NCBI RefSeq assembly: GCF_029351045.1
Contig: NZ_JARKIN010000001.1
Coordinates: 4,514,501-4,578,500 of the forward strand
From: Streptomyces sp. WMMB303
Lineage (GTDB): Bacteria > Actinomycetota > Actinomycetes > Streptomycetales > Streptomycetaceae
Length of the DNA stretch: 64,000 bases
Reading direction: 5' to 3'
Below the pieces are notes generated by a model. It ran no database searches. It was not told the DNA's origin and worked only from the letters and a program-made list of their open reading frames with translations. Numbering within the stretch: position 1 is the stretch's first letter; every line of letters begins with the position of its first letter. Positions 42,267-50,912 of this stretch are shown here, in pieces. The position numbers were made by a program, and so were the translations under genes.

Positions 42267-43352
42267 ATGCGCTGGGACGAGCTCAAGGACACCGACGAGC
42301 ACAGCCGGGACGCGGCGCCCGCCCTCTTCGGCGCTTCCGCCGTGACGCGCCGCACCTTCGACACCCCCGAGTTCCGAGGGATGACCTTTCACGAGATCCG
42401 GGCCCGCACCCTGGTGAACAAGGTGCCCGGCGCCTCGCGCATGCCGTTCGAATGGACGGTGAACCCCTACCGCGGCTGCTCGCACGCCTGTGTCTACTGC
42501 TTCGCCCGCCGGACCCACAGCTACCTGGATCTCGACCCGGGTGAGGGCTTCGACACCCAGATCGTGGTCAAGGTGAACGCGCCCGAGCTGCTGCGCAAGG
42601 AACTGAGCAGCCCACGCTGGCGGGGCCGGCACATCGCCATGGGCACGAACGTCGACTGCTACCAGCGGGCGGAGGGGCGGTACCGGTTGATGCCGGGCAT
42701 CCTCACGGCCCTGCGCGACCACGCCAACCCCTTCTCCCTGCTCACCAAGGGCACCCTCGTCCTGCGCGACCTCGACCTGCTGCGCTCGGCCGCGGCCGTC
42801 ACGGACGTCGGCGTCTCGGTGTCGGTCGGATTCACCGACGAGGAGCTGTGGCGCACCGTCGAGCCGGGCACCCCGGCGCCGCAGCGGCGGCTGGATGTCG
42901 TACGACGGCTCACGGAGCACGGCATCCCGAGCGGGGTGCTGATGGCGCCGGTGATTCCCTTCCTCGGCGACTCCCCCGCACAACTGCGGACCACGGTCCG
43001 GGCCCTGGCCGCCGCCGGGGCGTCCTCCGTCACACCGCTCGCGCTGCACCTGCGGCCCGGGGCGCGCGAGTGGTTCTTCCGCTGGCTGCACCAGCACCAC
43101 CCGGGGCTGGTGCGGCACTACGAGGCGCTCTACGCGGACGGTGCGTACGCACCCAAGTGGTATCAGCGCCGCATCACCCGGCAGGTGCACGAACTCGCCG
43201 CCGAGTACGGCGTGGGCCCCGCGGGCCCCGGCACCGCCCGGCGGACGGCGCCGCCCGCTCCGGCGGACGGCGGCAGCAGCAGCGGCGGCAGCGGGGACGC
43301 CCGTGAGGAGTCGGCGGCGGAAAACCGCTGCACTCAGCTCACCCTGCTCTGA
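42267..43352 (+). CDS. Rv2578c-family radical SAM protein
   Basis: 361 aa from the ATG at 42267, preceded by GAGGAGG. The cluster motif is C-x3-C-x2-C (GCSHACVYC near residue 74), preceded by PFEWTVNPYR. The body matches the SplB-like/Rv2578c group (MGTNVDCYQRAEGRYRLMPG, LMAPVIPFLGDSP). The C-terminal 40 residues are Gly/Ser-rich. SplB itself repairs spore photoproduct in DNA, and the SOS box upstream is consistent with a DNA-damage role. Exact reaction not known. Confidence 0.9.
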   Translation: MRWDELKDTDEHSRDAAPALFGASAVTRRTFDTPEFRGMTFHEIRARTLVNKVPGASRMPFEWTVNPYRGCSHACVYCFARRTHSYLDLDPGEGFDTQIVVKVNAPELLRKELSSPRWRGRHIAMGTNVDCYQRAEGRYRLMPGILTALRDHANPFSLLTKGTLVLRDLDLLRSAAAVTDVGVSVSVGFTDEELWRTVEPGTPAPQRRLDVVRRLTEHGIPSGVLMAPVIPFLGDSPAQLRTTVRALAAAGASSVTPLALHLRPGAREWFFRWLHQHHPGLVRHYEALYADGAYAPKWYQRRITRQVHELAAEYGVGPAGPGTARRTAPPAPADGGSSSGGSGDAREESAAENRCTQLTLL

Positions 43353-43364
43353 GAGCATGCCGGG

Positions 43365-43763
43365 ATGTCATCGCTCACCCACATCACCGCCCCCGAGGGC
43401 CTCGCGCCCGGGAACGGCTACAGCCATGTCGTCCTCGCGGAGGGCAAGTTCATCGCCGTCTCCGGCCAGGTGGCGCTCGACGCGGACGGCGAGGTCGTCG
43501 GTGCGGGCGACCCCGAGGCCCAGGCGGAGCAGGTGTTCGGCAATCTGCGGCGCTGCCTGGAGGCGGCCGGAGCCGGCTTCGGCGACGTCGTGAAGTTCAC
43601 CTTCTTCGTGACCGACCTGGCCGTCATGCCCGCACTGCGTACCGTGCGCGACCGGCACCTCGACCCCGGGCGGCTCCCCGCGTGCAGCGCCGTGCAGGTC
43701 GCCGGCCTCGTACGGCCGGAACTGCTCATCGAGATCGAGGCGCTCGCCGTGTCCCCCGCCTGA
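43365..43763 (+). CDS. RidA family protein (enamine/imine deaminase)
   Basis: 132 aa, the usual RidA length. Shows GYSHVVLAEGKFIAVSGQVALDADG at the N-terminus, and the conserved Arg and Glu near the C-terminus (GLVRPELLIEIEALAV). RidA proteins hydrolyse reactive 2-aminoacrylate-type imines and form trimers in the cytoplasm. It lies 12 bp after the radical SAM gene and is probably co-transcribed with it. The reason for this pairing is unclear. Confidence 0.92.
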   Translation: MSSLTHITAPEGLAPGNGYSHVVLAEGKFIAVSGQVALDADGEVVGAGDPEAQAEQVFGNLRRCLEAAGAGFGDVVKFTFFVTDLAVMPALRTVRDRHLDPGRLPACSAVQVAGLVRPELLIEIEALAVSPA

Positions 43764-43838
43764 CCCTGGCCACCCCAGGCGCGGGGGCACGCCCACGCGC
43801 CGGCCGCGCAAGGACCGGGCGCCGGAGCACCGGTGGGA

Positions 43839-43864
43839 ACGCCGGGCACAGACGCCGGGCACAG
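43839..43864. repeat. Two tandem 13-bp repeats
   Basis: ACGCCGGGCACAG occurs at 43839-43851 and again at 43852-43864, in the gap between the convergent RidA and PNPOx-like genes. No function suggested. Confidence 0.7.
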
Positions 43865-43879
43865 CGGGCTGCGGCGTCG

Positions 43880-44434
43880 TCAGCCGGCCGGATCCACACG
43901 CGGCGGGACGTCGTCGTTGCCGCGCCTGACCGTGCGCGACCGCCGCACGGGGTGCCAGGTACGGAGGACCATCTCCTCGCCCTCGATGGTGACGTGCACG
44001 ACCTCCGCCACCACTGCCCGGAAGAGGTGGAACACGTCGGGCAGCTCTCCGTCCGGTGCACCGGCGGCCCAACGGGCGAGTCCGGCCGGATCCGTCACCT
44101 CCTCCGCGCGCCCGGAGACCCGGACGTCTCCCCCGCCCATTCCCGTTCCGGAACCGGGGTTGGCGAAGAGCGCGAAGCGAGTGTCCCGCCGCAGATCGAG
44201 TGCCTTCCGCGAGTTCGGCATCATCCCCAGCCACAGCTCGCCCGCCCGGAAGTCCGCTTCCAGCCCGGTCAGTCGCGGCGAGCCGTCGGCGCGCAGGGTG
44301 GCCAGGACGTGATGGCGGTACTGCCCGAACCGCCGGCGCACGGTACTCGCGAGGTCGGGCTCCACCTGTTCGAATCCAGCCCAGCTCGCACCGGGACCGG
44401 AGGGGGCTTCCGTGGCGGTGTGTGTCGTCGTCAT
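43880..44434 (-). CDS. Pyridoxamine 5'-phosphate oxidase-like flavin protein
   Basis: 184 aa from the ATG at 44434. The split-barrel fold is indicated by RRFGQYRHHVLATLRADGSP, ELWLGMMPNSRKALDLRRD and RVSGRAEEVTD. Members bind FMN, F420 or heme; actinobacteria have many F420-linked ones. It converges on RidA and is divergent from the GNAT gene (116 bp). Cofactor and substrate cannot be decided from sequence alone. Confidence 0.86.
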   Translation of the reverse strand: MTTTHTATEAPSGPGASWAGFEQVEPDLASTVRRRFGQYRHHVLATLRADGSPRLTGLEADFRAGELWLGMMPNSRKALDLRRDTRFALFANPGSGTGMGGGDVRVSGRAEEVTDPAGLARWAAGAPDGELPDVFHLFRAVVAEVVHVTIEGEEMVLRTWHPVRRSRTVRRGNDDVPPRVDPAG

Positions 44435-44550
44435 GCGCCCACTCTGGCGAGGCAACCGGACACCTCCTGTCGGGTATCCGACGGCGGGCGGGGTGGGACG
44501 GCCGGGAAAAGGCAGTGCGGTCCCGGGGTCCGTGGGAGCACGCTCGGCAC

Positions 44551-45135
44551 ATGCATGTGCGGGAGATGACCGAGGACGATATCGAGGCCGTGGCGGAGGT
44601 GCGGGTGCGCGGCTGGCGGAGCGCGTACCGGGGGCTGGTGCCGCAGACGTATCTGGACGCGATGTCACCGGCGGCGGAGGCGGCGCGGCGGCGGCGCTTC
44701 TTCACGGCCGGCCGCGGAGTGGTGCGGAACCTGGTGGCCGCGGACGGGGCCGGAGGCGGGCAGGTCACGGGATGGGCGGCGGCCGGGCCCCGGCGCACCC
44801 ATGGCGACACCCCGCGCCCCGGACCGCCCGGCGGTGACGAGGAGCTCTATGCGCTGTACGTCCACCCGGACCACATCGGCACCGGGGTGGGCCGGCTGCT
44901 CATGGCGGCGGTGCTGGAAGATGCCGCCGCGCGGGGCTGCCCGCGGATGTTCCTGTGGGTGCTGGAGGGCAACGCTCGTGCGCGCCGCTTCTACGAGCGG
45001 GCCGGCTTCGCCCCGGACGGGCACACCTCGGGGTTCGAGGTGGGAGGTGCGGAGGTCCCCGAGGTGCGCTACCTCACCGTCCTCGGCGGGGGCCGGGAGC
45101 CGGAAGCGGGGACCGGACGGCGGGACCACGGGTAG
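44551..45135 (+). CDS. GNAT family N-acetyltransferase
   Basis: 194 aa from the ATG at 44551. Acetyl-CoA binding is marked by LYALYVHPDHIGTGVGRLLM (the R/Q-x-x-G-x-G/A loop), followed by LWVLEGNARARRFYERAGF. The N-terminal VREMTEDDIEAVAEVRVRGW is typical. It acetylates a small molecule or protein amine; target unknown. Convergent with the HEAT-repeat gene. Confidence 0.9.
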   Translation: MHVREMTEDDIEAVAEVRVRGWRSAYRGLVPQTYLDAMSPAAEAARRRRFFTAGRGVVRNLVAADGAGGGQVTGWAAAGPRRTHGDTPRPGPPGGDEELYALYVHPDHIGTGVGRLLMAAVLEDAAARGCPRMFLWVLEGNARARRFYERAGFAPDGHTSGFEVGGAEVPEVRYLTVLGGGREPEAGTGRRDHG

Positions 45136-45227
45136 GTGTGCCGTCCGCGACAGTCCGGGCCGCCGGACACCGGGGCCGCCGGGGACACAGCCGGCCGGAG
45201 CGGGGTCCGGCCCCGGCCCGTGGCCGC

Positions 45228-45812
45228 TCAGCCGGGGATCCGCGCCAGAGCCGCCTTGGCGGAGGGGGACAGCCGGTGGTGCCGGGCCGCCGCTTCGAGG
45301 ACGGGGATGGCGCGCCTGTCGCCCAGGGCTCCGAGGCCGACGACGCACGCCTCGGCGATCGGCCAGTAGTGCAGGGGCCCGATCAGGAGGCGCTGGAGCA
45401 CGTTGATCAGGGTGGGCACCGACTCAGGGGCGCGCAGAGCCGTCAGCAGCCGGACCGGGTAGAGCGCGTAGGCGGTGCGCAGTTCGTTGGTGGCCAGGGC
45501 TGCAGCGGCTTTGGCCGTGCGGGGGTCGCGCAGCCGCTCCAGCGCCTGGGCGGCACTGGAGCAGCAGACCGGGTCCCGGTAGTTGAGCATGAAGACGAGG
45601 GTCTCGAAGGCCCTCCGGTCCCCCGCGCTGCCCAGCGCGAAGGCCGCGATCTCGCGGGCCCACAGGGGCCGTTCGCTCTCCACGAGTACGGCGGCGAGCT
45701 GGTCGCGCGCCTCCGTGCTGCGCTGCCTGGCCAACGTGACCAGGCGTGCGTACTCGACGGGCTCGGCCTCGGGCCGCACACGGTCGATCAGCGTTCGGAA
45801 CGCGTCGGCCAC
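45228..45812 (-). CDS. HEAT-repeat protein
   Basis: 194 aa from the GTG at 45812, preceded by GAAGGGGGAG. Four to five helical HEAT-like repeats are visible: LWAREIAAFALGSAGDRRAF, CCSSAAQALERLRDPRTAKA, VPTLINVLQRLLIGPLHYWP and ACVVGLGALGDRRAIPVLEA. Such proteins are scaffolds for protein-protein contacts. No catalytic residues are seen and no partner is evident from the neighbours. Cytoplasmic. Confidence 0.8.
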   Translation of the reverse strand: MADAFRTLIDRVRPEAEPVEYARLVTLARQRSTEARDQLAAVLVESERPLWAREIAAFALGSAGDRRAFETLVFMLNYRDPVCCSSAAQALERLRDPRTAKAAAALATNELRTAYALYPVRLLTALRAPESVPTLINVLQRLLIGPLHYWPIAEACVVGLGALGDRRAIPVLEAAARHHRLSPSAKAALARIPG

Positions 45813-46171
45813 TCCGGCTCCCCCTTCACGTGCTGAGTTCCCCAGCGGTGGAAGTGTTCCTACCCCTGGCTTTATGGTTACCCACGAGTTAAGGTGCTCA
45901 TCAGAGCGGTATCCCCGCTCAGGCGGTTTGGTGACGCAGCCGCCGAGAGTGACGTCGGTTCGGCAGCGGACCCGGCACGCGCTGAAGCGCGTCGGAGCCG
46001 TACGGGCCGCCTCGTGACCGGGCCCCGGGACAGGGCCGCGCAGCGGGGCGTGACCGGTAACTCCCCTGCCCCGCGCGTACGTACGCCCGCGCGCCCGGTA
46101 GTGCACGAAACCCTCACCCTCATCACCCGTGCCCCTGCAAGGGCCAGTGTCACACCCTCTGGAGTCCCCTG
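45813..46171. other. Divergent intergenic region
   Basis: 359 bp between the HEAT-repeat gene and the hydroxyacyl-CoA dehydrogenase gene. It has an AT-richer patch at 45865-45895 that could hold the HEAT promoter, and a 12-bp palindrome at 46075-46086 on the dehydrogenase side. No gene is supported. Confidence 0.5.
46075..46086. promoter_or_regulatory. Perfect palindrome GCGTACGTACGC
   Basis: 12-bp palindrome, 86 bp before the ATG of the 3-hydroxyacyl-CoA dehydrogenase gene. It may be an operator, perhaps for the TetR protein encoded downstream. I did not see a copy upstream of ccr, so the link is weak. Confidence 0.35.
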
Positions 46172-47956
46172 ATGGACCGTCCTCCCCTGCGCACGATCGC
46201 CGTCGTCGGCCTCGGCACGATGGGTACCGGCATCGCCGATATTCTCGCCCGCGCCGGGCGTGAGGTCATCGGCATCGACACGAACGAAGCAGCCGCTCGG
46301 CACGCCGTCGCCGCACTGGAGTCCTCCACGGCGCGCTCGGTGGAGCGCGAGCGGATGACGCAGAGCGAGCGCCGGGATGTACTGGCCCGGTTCCGCACCT
46401 TCACCGGCCTCGCGGCGGCTGCCGAGGCGGACCTGGTCATCGAGGTGGTGCCGGAGGACTACGACACCAAGTGCCAGGTGTTCGCCGAACTGGACACCGT
46501 CGTCAAGCCGGACACCGTCCTGGCCACCGGCACCAACGCGCTCTCCGTGACGCGGCTGGCGGCCGACTCCGACCGGCCGGAACGCGTGCTGGGGCTGCAC
46601 TTCTTCAACCCGGCGCCCGCCATGAAGCTGGTGGAGATCGTCTCCTCGGTGCTCACCTCACCGCAGGCGATCACCGCGGTCACCGAGTTGGCCCGGGACC
46701 TGGGCAAGGATCCCATCGCTGTCGGTGACCGCCCCGGGTTCGTCGCCGACGGGCTGCTGTTCGGATATCTGAACCAGGCCGCCGCGATGTACGAGTCCCG
46801 CTACGCCACCCGCGAGGACATCGACTCCGCCATGCAACTGGGGTGCGGTCTGCCGATGGGCCCGTTGGCCCTCCTCGATCTGATCGGGATCGACACCGCA
46901 CGCACCGTGCTGGCGGCGATGTACGAGCAGTCGCGCGACCGGCTGCACGCTCCCGCGCCGATCCTGCGGCAGTTGAGCGAGGCTGGGCTGACCGGCCGCA
47001 AGGCGGGCCGCGGCTTCTACACCTACGCGGCGCCCGGCAGCTCGGAGGTGCTGCCCGACGCGCTCACCCCCGACGCGGCGGCCGAACGCGCGCCGGGCCG
47101 CCCCGTCGCGGCGGTGGGTGTCGTGGGTTCGGGAACGATGGCCGGGGGTATCGCGGAGGTCTTCGCCAAGTCCGGCTACCCGACGGTGCTGGCGGCGCGC
47201 AGCGAGCAGAAGGCGGCGACCGCCAAGGAGCGCGTCGCCCGGTCGCTGGAGCGCTCGGTCCGCAAGGGCCGGATGACGGCCGAGGACCGGGACACCGCGC
47301 TGGCGCTGATCACCCCGGCCGGTTCGCTGGACGCGCTGGGTGAGGCCGACCTGGTGGTCGAGGCGGTGGCCGAGGACCTGGAGGTCAAGCGGCGGTTGTT
47401 CGAACGGCTGGACGCGGTCTGCAAGCAGGGGGCGGTGCTGGCCACCACCACCTCCTCGCTGCCCGTGGTGGCCTGCGCCCGCGCCACGGCCCGGCCGCAG
47501 GACGTCATGGGGATGCACTTCTTCAACCCGGCGCCGGCCATGAAGCTGGTGGAGGTGGTCAGCACGGTGCTGACCGACCCGCACGCCCACACCACCGTCC
47601 GCGAGGTGTGCCGGAAGGTCCGCAAGCACCCGGTGGACTGCGGCGACCGCGCGGGCTTCATCGTCAACGCGCTGCTCTTCCCCTACCTGAACAACGCCGT
47701 GAAGATGGTCCAGGAGCACTACGCCTCGCTGGACGACATCGACGCCGCGATGAAGCTCGGCGGGGGCTACCCGATGGGGCCCTTCGAGCTGCTGGACGTG
47801 GTGGGTCTGGACGTCTCGCTCGCGATCGAGCGGGTGCTGCACGAGGAGTTCCGCGACCCGGGGCTGGCGCCCGCACCGCTGCTGGAGCACCTGGTCGCCG
47901 CGGGCTGTCTGGGCCGGAAGACGGGGCGCGGCTTCCGCGAGTACGCACGCCGGTGA
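46172..47956 (+). CDS. 3-hydroxyacyl-CoA dehydrogenase, tandem-fused (two full copies)
   Basis: 594 aa made of two consecutive 3-hydroxybutyryl-CoA dehydrogenase units. Each has an NAD-binding loop (VVGLGTMGTGIA near residue 12; VVGSGTMAGGIA near 316) and a catalytic His/Glu segment (LHFFNPAPAMKLVEIV; MHFFNPAPAMKLVEVV), each ending GRKAGRGFY or GRKTGRGFR. It oxidises or reduces 3-hydroxybutyryl-CoA/acetoacetyl-CoA, upstream of crotonyl-CoA. It opens the ethylmalonyl-CoA gene set, with a TetR gene next. Both halves keep their active residues. Confidence 0.93.
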   Translation: MDRPPLRTIAVVGLGTMGTGIADILARAGREVIGIDTNEAAARHAVAALESSTARSVERERMTQSERRDVLARFRTFTGLAAAAEADLVIEVVPEDYDTKCQVFAELDTVVKPDTVLATGTNALSVTRLAADSDRPERVLGLHFFNPAPAMKLVEIVSSVLTSPQAITAVTELARDLGKDPIAVGDRPGFVADGLLFGYLNQAAAMYESRYATREDIDSAMQLGCGLPMGPLALLDLIGIDTARTVLAAMYEQSRDRLHAPAPILRQLSEAGLTGRKAGRGFYTYAAPGSSEVLPDALTPDAAAERAPGRPVAAVGVVGSGTMAGGIAEVFAKSGYPTVLAARSEQKAATAKERVARSLERSVRKGRMTAEDRDTALALITPAGSLDALGEADLVVEAVAEDLEVKRRLFERLDAVCKQGAVLATTTSSLPVVACARATARPQDVMGMHFFNPAPAMKLVEVVSTVLTDPHAHTTVREVCRKVRKHPVDCGDRAGFIVNALLFPYLNNAVKMVQEHYASLDDIDAAMKLGGGYPMGPFELLDVVGLDVSLAIERVLHEEFRDPGLAPAPLLEHLVAAGCLGRKTGRGFREYARR

Positions 47957-48044
47957 CCGGCGGTATCGCCGGGTGGGGCGGGCTGTTGGAGCCGTCGGCC
48001 GGCGGCCTGCCCCACGGCCCGCCCCCCGACCCCGTCACGGCGTG

Positions 48045-48050
48045 TAGCGT
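48045..48050 (+). promoter_or_regulatory. -10 box TAGCGT of a leaderless TetR gene
   Basis: TAGCGT ends 7 nt before the ATG at 48058; no ribosome site is seen. Confidence 0.5.
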
Positions 48051-48057
48051 TCACCAC

Positions 48058-48849
48058 ATGCCAGAGCCCGAGAAGAACTCCCGTACGACCGGCCAGCGTG
48101 CGAGCGGCGCCGCCACCCAGCGGCTGAGGGTGCGCCGTGAGTTGGCCGCCGCCGCCACGGAGCTCTTCGCCACGAAGGGTTACGAGGCCACCACGGTGGA
48201 TGAGATCGCGGCCACCGCGGGGGTGGCGCGGCGCACGTTCTTCCGGCACTTCCGCTCCAAGGAAGAGGCGATCTTCCCGGACCACGACGACACCCTCGTG
48301 CGCGCGCAGGCCGTGCTGGAGGCCGCGCCCGCGCACGAGCATCCGCTGGACACGGTGTGCCGGGGCATCAAGGAAGTCATGAAGATGTACGCCGCCTCCC
48401 CCAAGGGCAGTGTCGAGCGGTACAAGCTCACCCGCGAGGTGCCCGCGCTGCGGGAGCGGGAGATCGCCTCGGTGGCGCGCTACGAGCGGCTGTTCACCCG
48501 CTATCTGCTGGGCCATTTCGACGAGGAGGCGCACCGCGACGGCGTCAGCGGCTACGACGAGCCGCTGCTCGCGGAGGTGGCCGCCTCGGCGGTGGTCACC
48601 GCGCACAACCATGTGCTGCGGCGCTGGCTGCGCTCGGGCGCCGAGGGTGACGTGATGACGCAGCTCGATCATGCCTTCGCGATCGTACGGCGGACGTTCG
48701 GCACCGGTTTCGGCGCGCACCGCCCGTCCGGCGAGCAGCCCGCGGCCTCCGTGGCGCGGCGGGACGAGGTGCTGGTGACCGTCGCGCGCACGGACGCACC
48801 CCTCGGGGAGATCATGTCCACCATCGAACGCGCGCTCTCCGGGGACTGA
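48058..48849 (+). CDS. TetR family transcriptional regulator
   Basis: 263 aa. The N-terminal helix-turn-helix is clear: AAAATELFATKGYEATTVDEIAATAGVARRTFFRHFRSKEEAIF (residues about 30-73). The C-terminal ligand domain is longer than usual. It lies between the hydroxyacyl-CoA dehydrogenase and the ccr cluster, as the TetR gene does in S. coelicolor, so it probably controls crotonyl-CoA/ethylmalonyl-CoA metabolism, perhaps in response to an acyl-CoA. Its site is unknown. Confidence 0.9.
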   Translation: MPEPEKNSRTTGQRASGAATQRLRVRRELAAAATELFATKGYEATTVDEIAATAGVARRTFFRHFRSKEEAIFPDHDDTLVRAQAVLEAAPAHEHPLDTVCRGIKEVMKMYAASPKGSVERYKLTREVPALREREIASVARYERLFTRYLLGHFDEEAHRDGVSGYDEPLLAEVAASAVVTAHNHVLRRWLRSGAEGDVMTQLDHAFAIVRRTFGTGFGAHRPSGEQPAASVARRDEVLVTVARTDAPLGEIMSTIERALSGD

Positions 48850-49068
48850 CCGCCCGCCCCGCCCCGCGGACCCGGGGCGGCTGCGGGCCGGGCGTCGGGC
48901 CGGGCGTCGCCCGCGGAGAGGTTCCGCACCGCCTCCGCACGCCCGGTCGTCCGGCCCCGGCCCGCGGGCGAGGGAGTCGGGTGAATTGCGCCCGCGCACC
49001 GCCGCGCGTACCCGCCGCCGGGCCGCCGGGTGGAAACCATGGCGCGAAGGCGACGTGGAGGTGCGGCA

Positions 49069-50598
49069 GTGTCGGTGGCGCCGGGCGGGAAGAAGAACCC
49101 AAGGCAGTGGTTGCGGACCAAGTCCGTCGAAGAGTCGATCATCGACACGGACGACCCCGAGCAGGGGCTGCCCCGCTCGCTGTCGGCGCGCGACCTGACG
49201 GTCTTCGGCGTCGGTGTGATCATCGGCACCGGTATTTTCGTGCTGACGGGCCAGGTCGCCAGGACGACGTCCGGTCCGGCGGTGGCCCTCTCCTTCGCCG
49301 CGGCCGGGGTGGTGTGCACCCTCGCCGCGCTGTGCTACGCGGAGTTCGCCTCCACCGTGCCGGTGGCCGGTTCGGCCTACACCTTCGCGTACGCCTCGCT
49401 GGGTGAACTGCCCGCCTGGATCATCGGCTGGGACCTGGTGCTGGAACTGGCACTGGGCTGCGCGGTGGTGGCGGTCGGCTGGTCCGGCTACGTGCGGTCG
49501 CTGCTGGACAGCATCGGCTGGCAGCTTCCCGGCTGGCTCTCGGGCACCAGCGCCACCGGCGGCTTCGGCTTCGACCTGCTGGCCTGCGGCCTGGTACTGC
49601 TGCTGACGGGCATCCTGGTGGTGGGCATGAAGCTGTCGGCCCGGGTCACCTCCACCGTCGTGGCGATCAAGGTGGGGGTGGTGCTGCTGGTGATCGTCGC
49701 CGGGGCGTTCTTCGTCACGGCCGAGAACTACGATCCCTTCATCCCGCCCGCGCAGGGAACCGCTGACTCCACCTCCGGGTTCGCGGCACCGCTGATCCAG
49801 GTGATGTCCGGCTACGCGCCCACCACGTTCGGCGTGATGGGGATCTTCACCGGCGCCGCCGTCGTCTTCTTCGCGTTCATCGGATTCGACGTGGTGGCCA
49901 CGACGGCCGAGGAGACCCGCAATCCGCAGCGCGACATGCCGCGCGGCATCCTGGGCTCGCTGATCGTCTGCACGGTGCTGTACATCGCGGTCTCGATCGT
50001 GGTCACCGGGATGCGCAAGTACACCGAGCTGACCGTGGACGCTCCGCTGGCCGACGCGTTCAAGGCCGTCGGCGAGCCGTTCTGGGCGGGGCTGATCAGT
50101 TTCGGTGCGGCGGTGGGGCTGACGACGGTGTGCATGATCCTGCTGCTGGGCCAGTCCCGGGTGTTCTTCGCGATGAGCCGGGACCGGCTGCTGCCGCCGC
50201 TGTTCGCCCGGGTGCACCCGCGATTCGGCACGCCCTACCGGTCGACGGTGCTGCTGGGGGTGCTCGTCGCCGTCGTGGCGGGTTTCGTCAGTCTCACGGA
50301 GCTGGCCGAGCTGGTGAACATCGGGACGCTCTTCGCGTTCGTGGTCGTGGCGATCGGGGTGATCATTCTGCGGCGCACCAGGCCGGATCTGCCGCGTGCC
50401 TTCCGCACGCCGCTGGTGCCGGCGCTGCCGATCGCCTCGGTACTGACCTCGCTGTGGCTGATGCTGAACCTGCCGTCGGAGACCTGGGCCCGGTTCGCCG
50501 CGTGGATGGCACTGGGGGCCGTGCTCTACGCGGGATACGGGCGGCGCCGCAGCCGGGTGCGGCGGGGGGACGAGCCGTCGGCGCACCAGGTGCCCTGA
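49069..50598 (+). CDS. APC family amino acid permease (cationic amino acid transporter type)
   Basis: 509 aa from the GTG at 49069, preceded by GGAGGTG. About 12-14 membrane helices; the first carries the substrate-binding GVGVIIGTGIFVLTG, and helix 6 is marked by FFAFIGFDVVATTAEETRNP. This is the YfnA/CAT group that takes up amino acids with protons. It lies between the TetR gene and ccr; whether it is functionally tied to the pathway is uncertain, since amino-acid carbon (Leu, Ile, Val) can feed acetyl- or propionyl-CoA. Confidence 0.92.
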   Translation: MSVAPGGKKNPRQWLRTKSVEESIIDTDDPEQGLPRSLSARDLTVFGVGVIIGTGIFVLTGQVARTTSGPAVALSFAAAGVVCTLAALCYAEFASTVPVAGSAYTFAYASLGELPAWIIGWDLVLELALGCAVVAVGWSGYVRSLLDSIGWQLPGWLSGTSATGGFGFDLLACGLVLLLTGILVVGMKLSARVTSTVVAIKVGVVLLVIVAGAFFVTAENYDPFIPPAQGTADSTSGFAAPLIQVMSGYAPTTFGVMGIFTGAAVVFFAFIGFDVVATTAEETRNPQRDMPRGILGSLIVCTVLYIAVSIVVTGMRKYTELTVDAPLADAFKAVGEPFWAGLISFGAAVGLTTVCMILLLGQSRVFFAMSRDRLLPPLFARVHPRFGTPYRSTVLLGVLVAVVAGFVSLTELAELVNIGTLFAFVVVAIGVIILRRTRPDLPRAFRTPLVPALPIASVLTSLWLMLNLPSETWARFAAWMALGAVLYAGYGRRRSRVRRGDEPSAHQVP

Positions 50599-50912
50599 CC
50601 TGCGAGGCAGGCCTATTTGATCGATCATCGCTCAGATGAGAACGATCCACGCCATGTGAGAATTCACGGCACGCGGTGTCTTGTGTGCTGGCACTGGGTG
50701 TCATACGTTGGCAGTAGTCCGGGCGCTGTCCCCGCGGCCGAAACCGTGTGCCCCGGACCGCTCGGCGTCACGAGCGACCGCGCGCACCCTCGCGCACCAG
50801 CAACAGCCGAACCGACGGCACTGCCTCATCACCGACGTCCCCCGACGGGGTTCCTCCGGCCGCAGCCGGAGGCGTCCCCACGCCACGCTCCACGCTTCGC
50901 CGGAGGCATACC
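50599..50912. other. Upstream region of the ccr operon
   Basis: 314 bp without a gene. It holds an imperfect hairpin at 50619-50647 and an AT-richer stretch around 50610-50720 where the ccr operon promoter probably lies. A CGGAGG ribosome site precedes the ccr GTG. No leader peptide was recognised. Confidence 0.5.
50619..50647. promoter_or_regulatory. Interrupted inverted repeat upstream of ccr
   Basis: GATCG pairs with CGATC, and inside it CATC pairs with GATG, with 2- and 4-nt bulges. It is 21 bp after the permease stop. Possible operator or weak terminator. Confidence 0.35.

Noticed and set aside
45878-46600. Minus-strand frame covering the gap upstream of the hydroxyacyl-CoA dehydrogenase gene
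   Set aside because: It overlaps the dehydrogenase start, and has neither ribosome site nor domain.
47767-50628. A 953-codon minus-strand frame opposite the TetR and permease genes
   Set aside because: Composition is His/Gln/Arg-rich and it is fully explained as the complement of two conserved genes.
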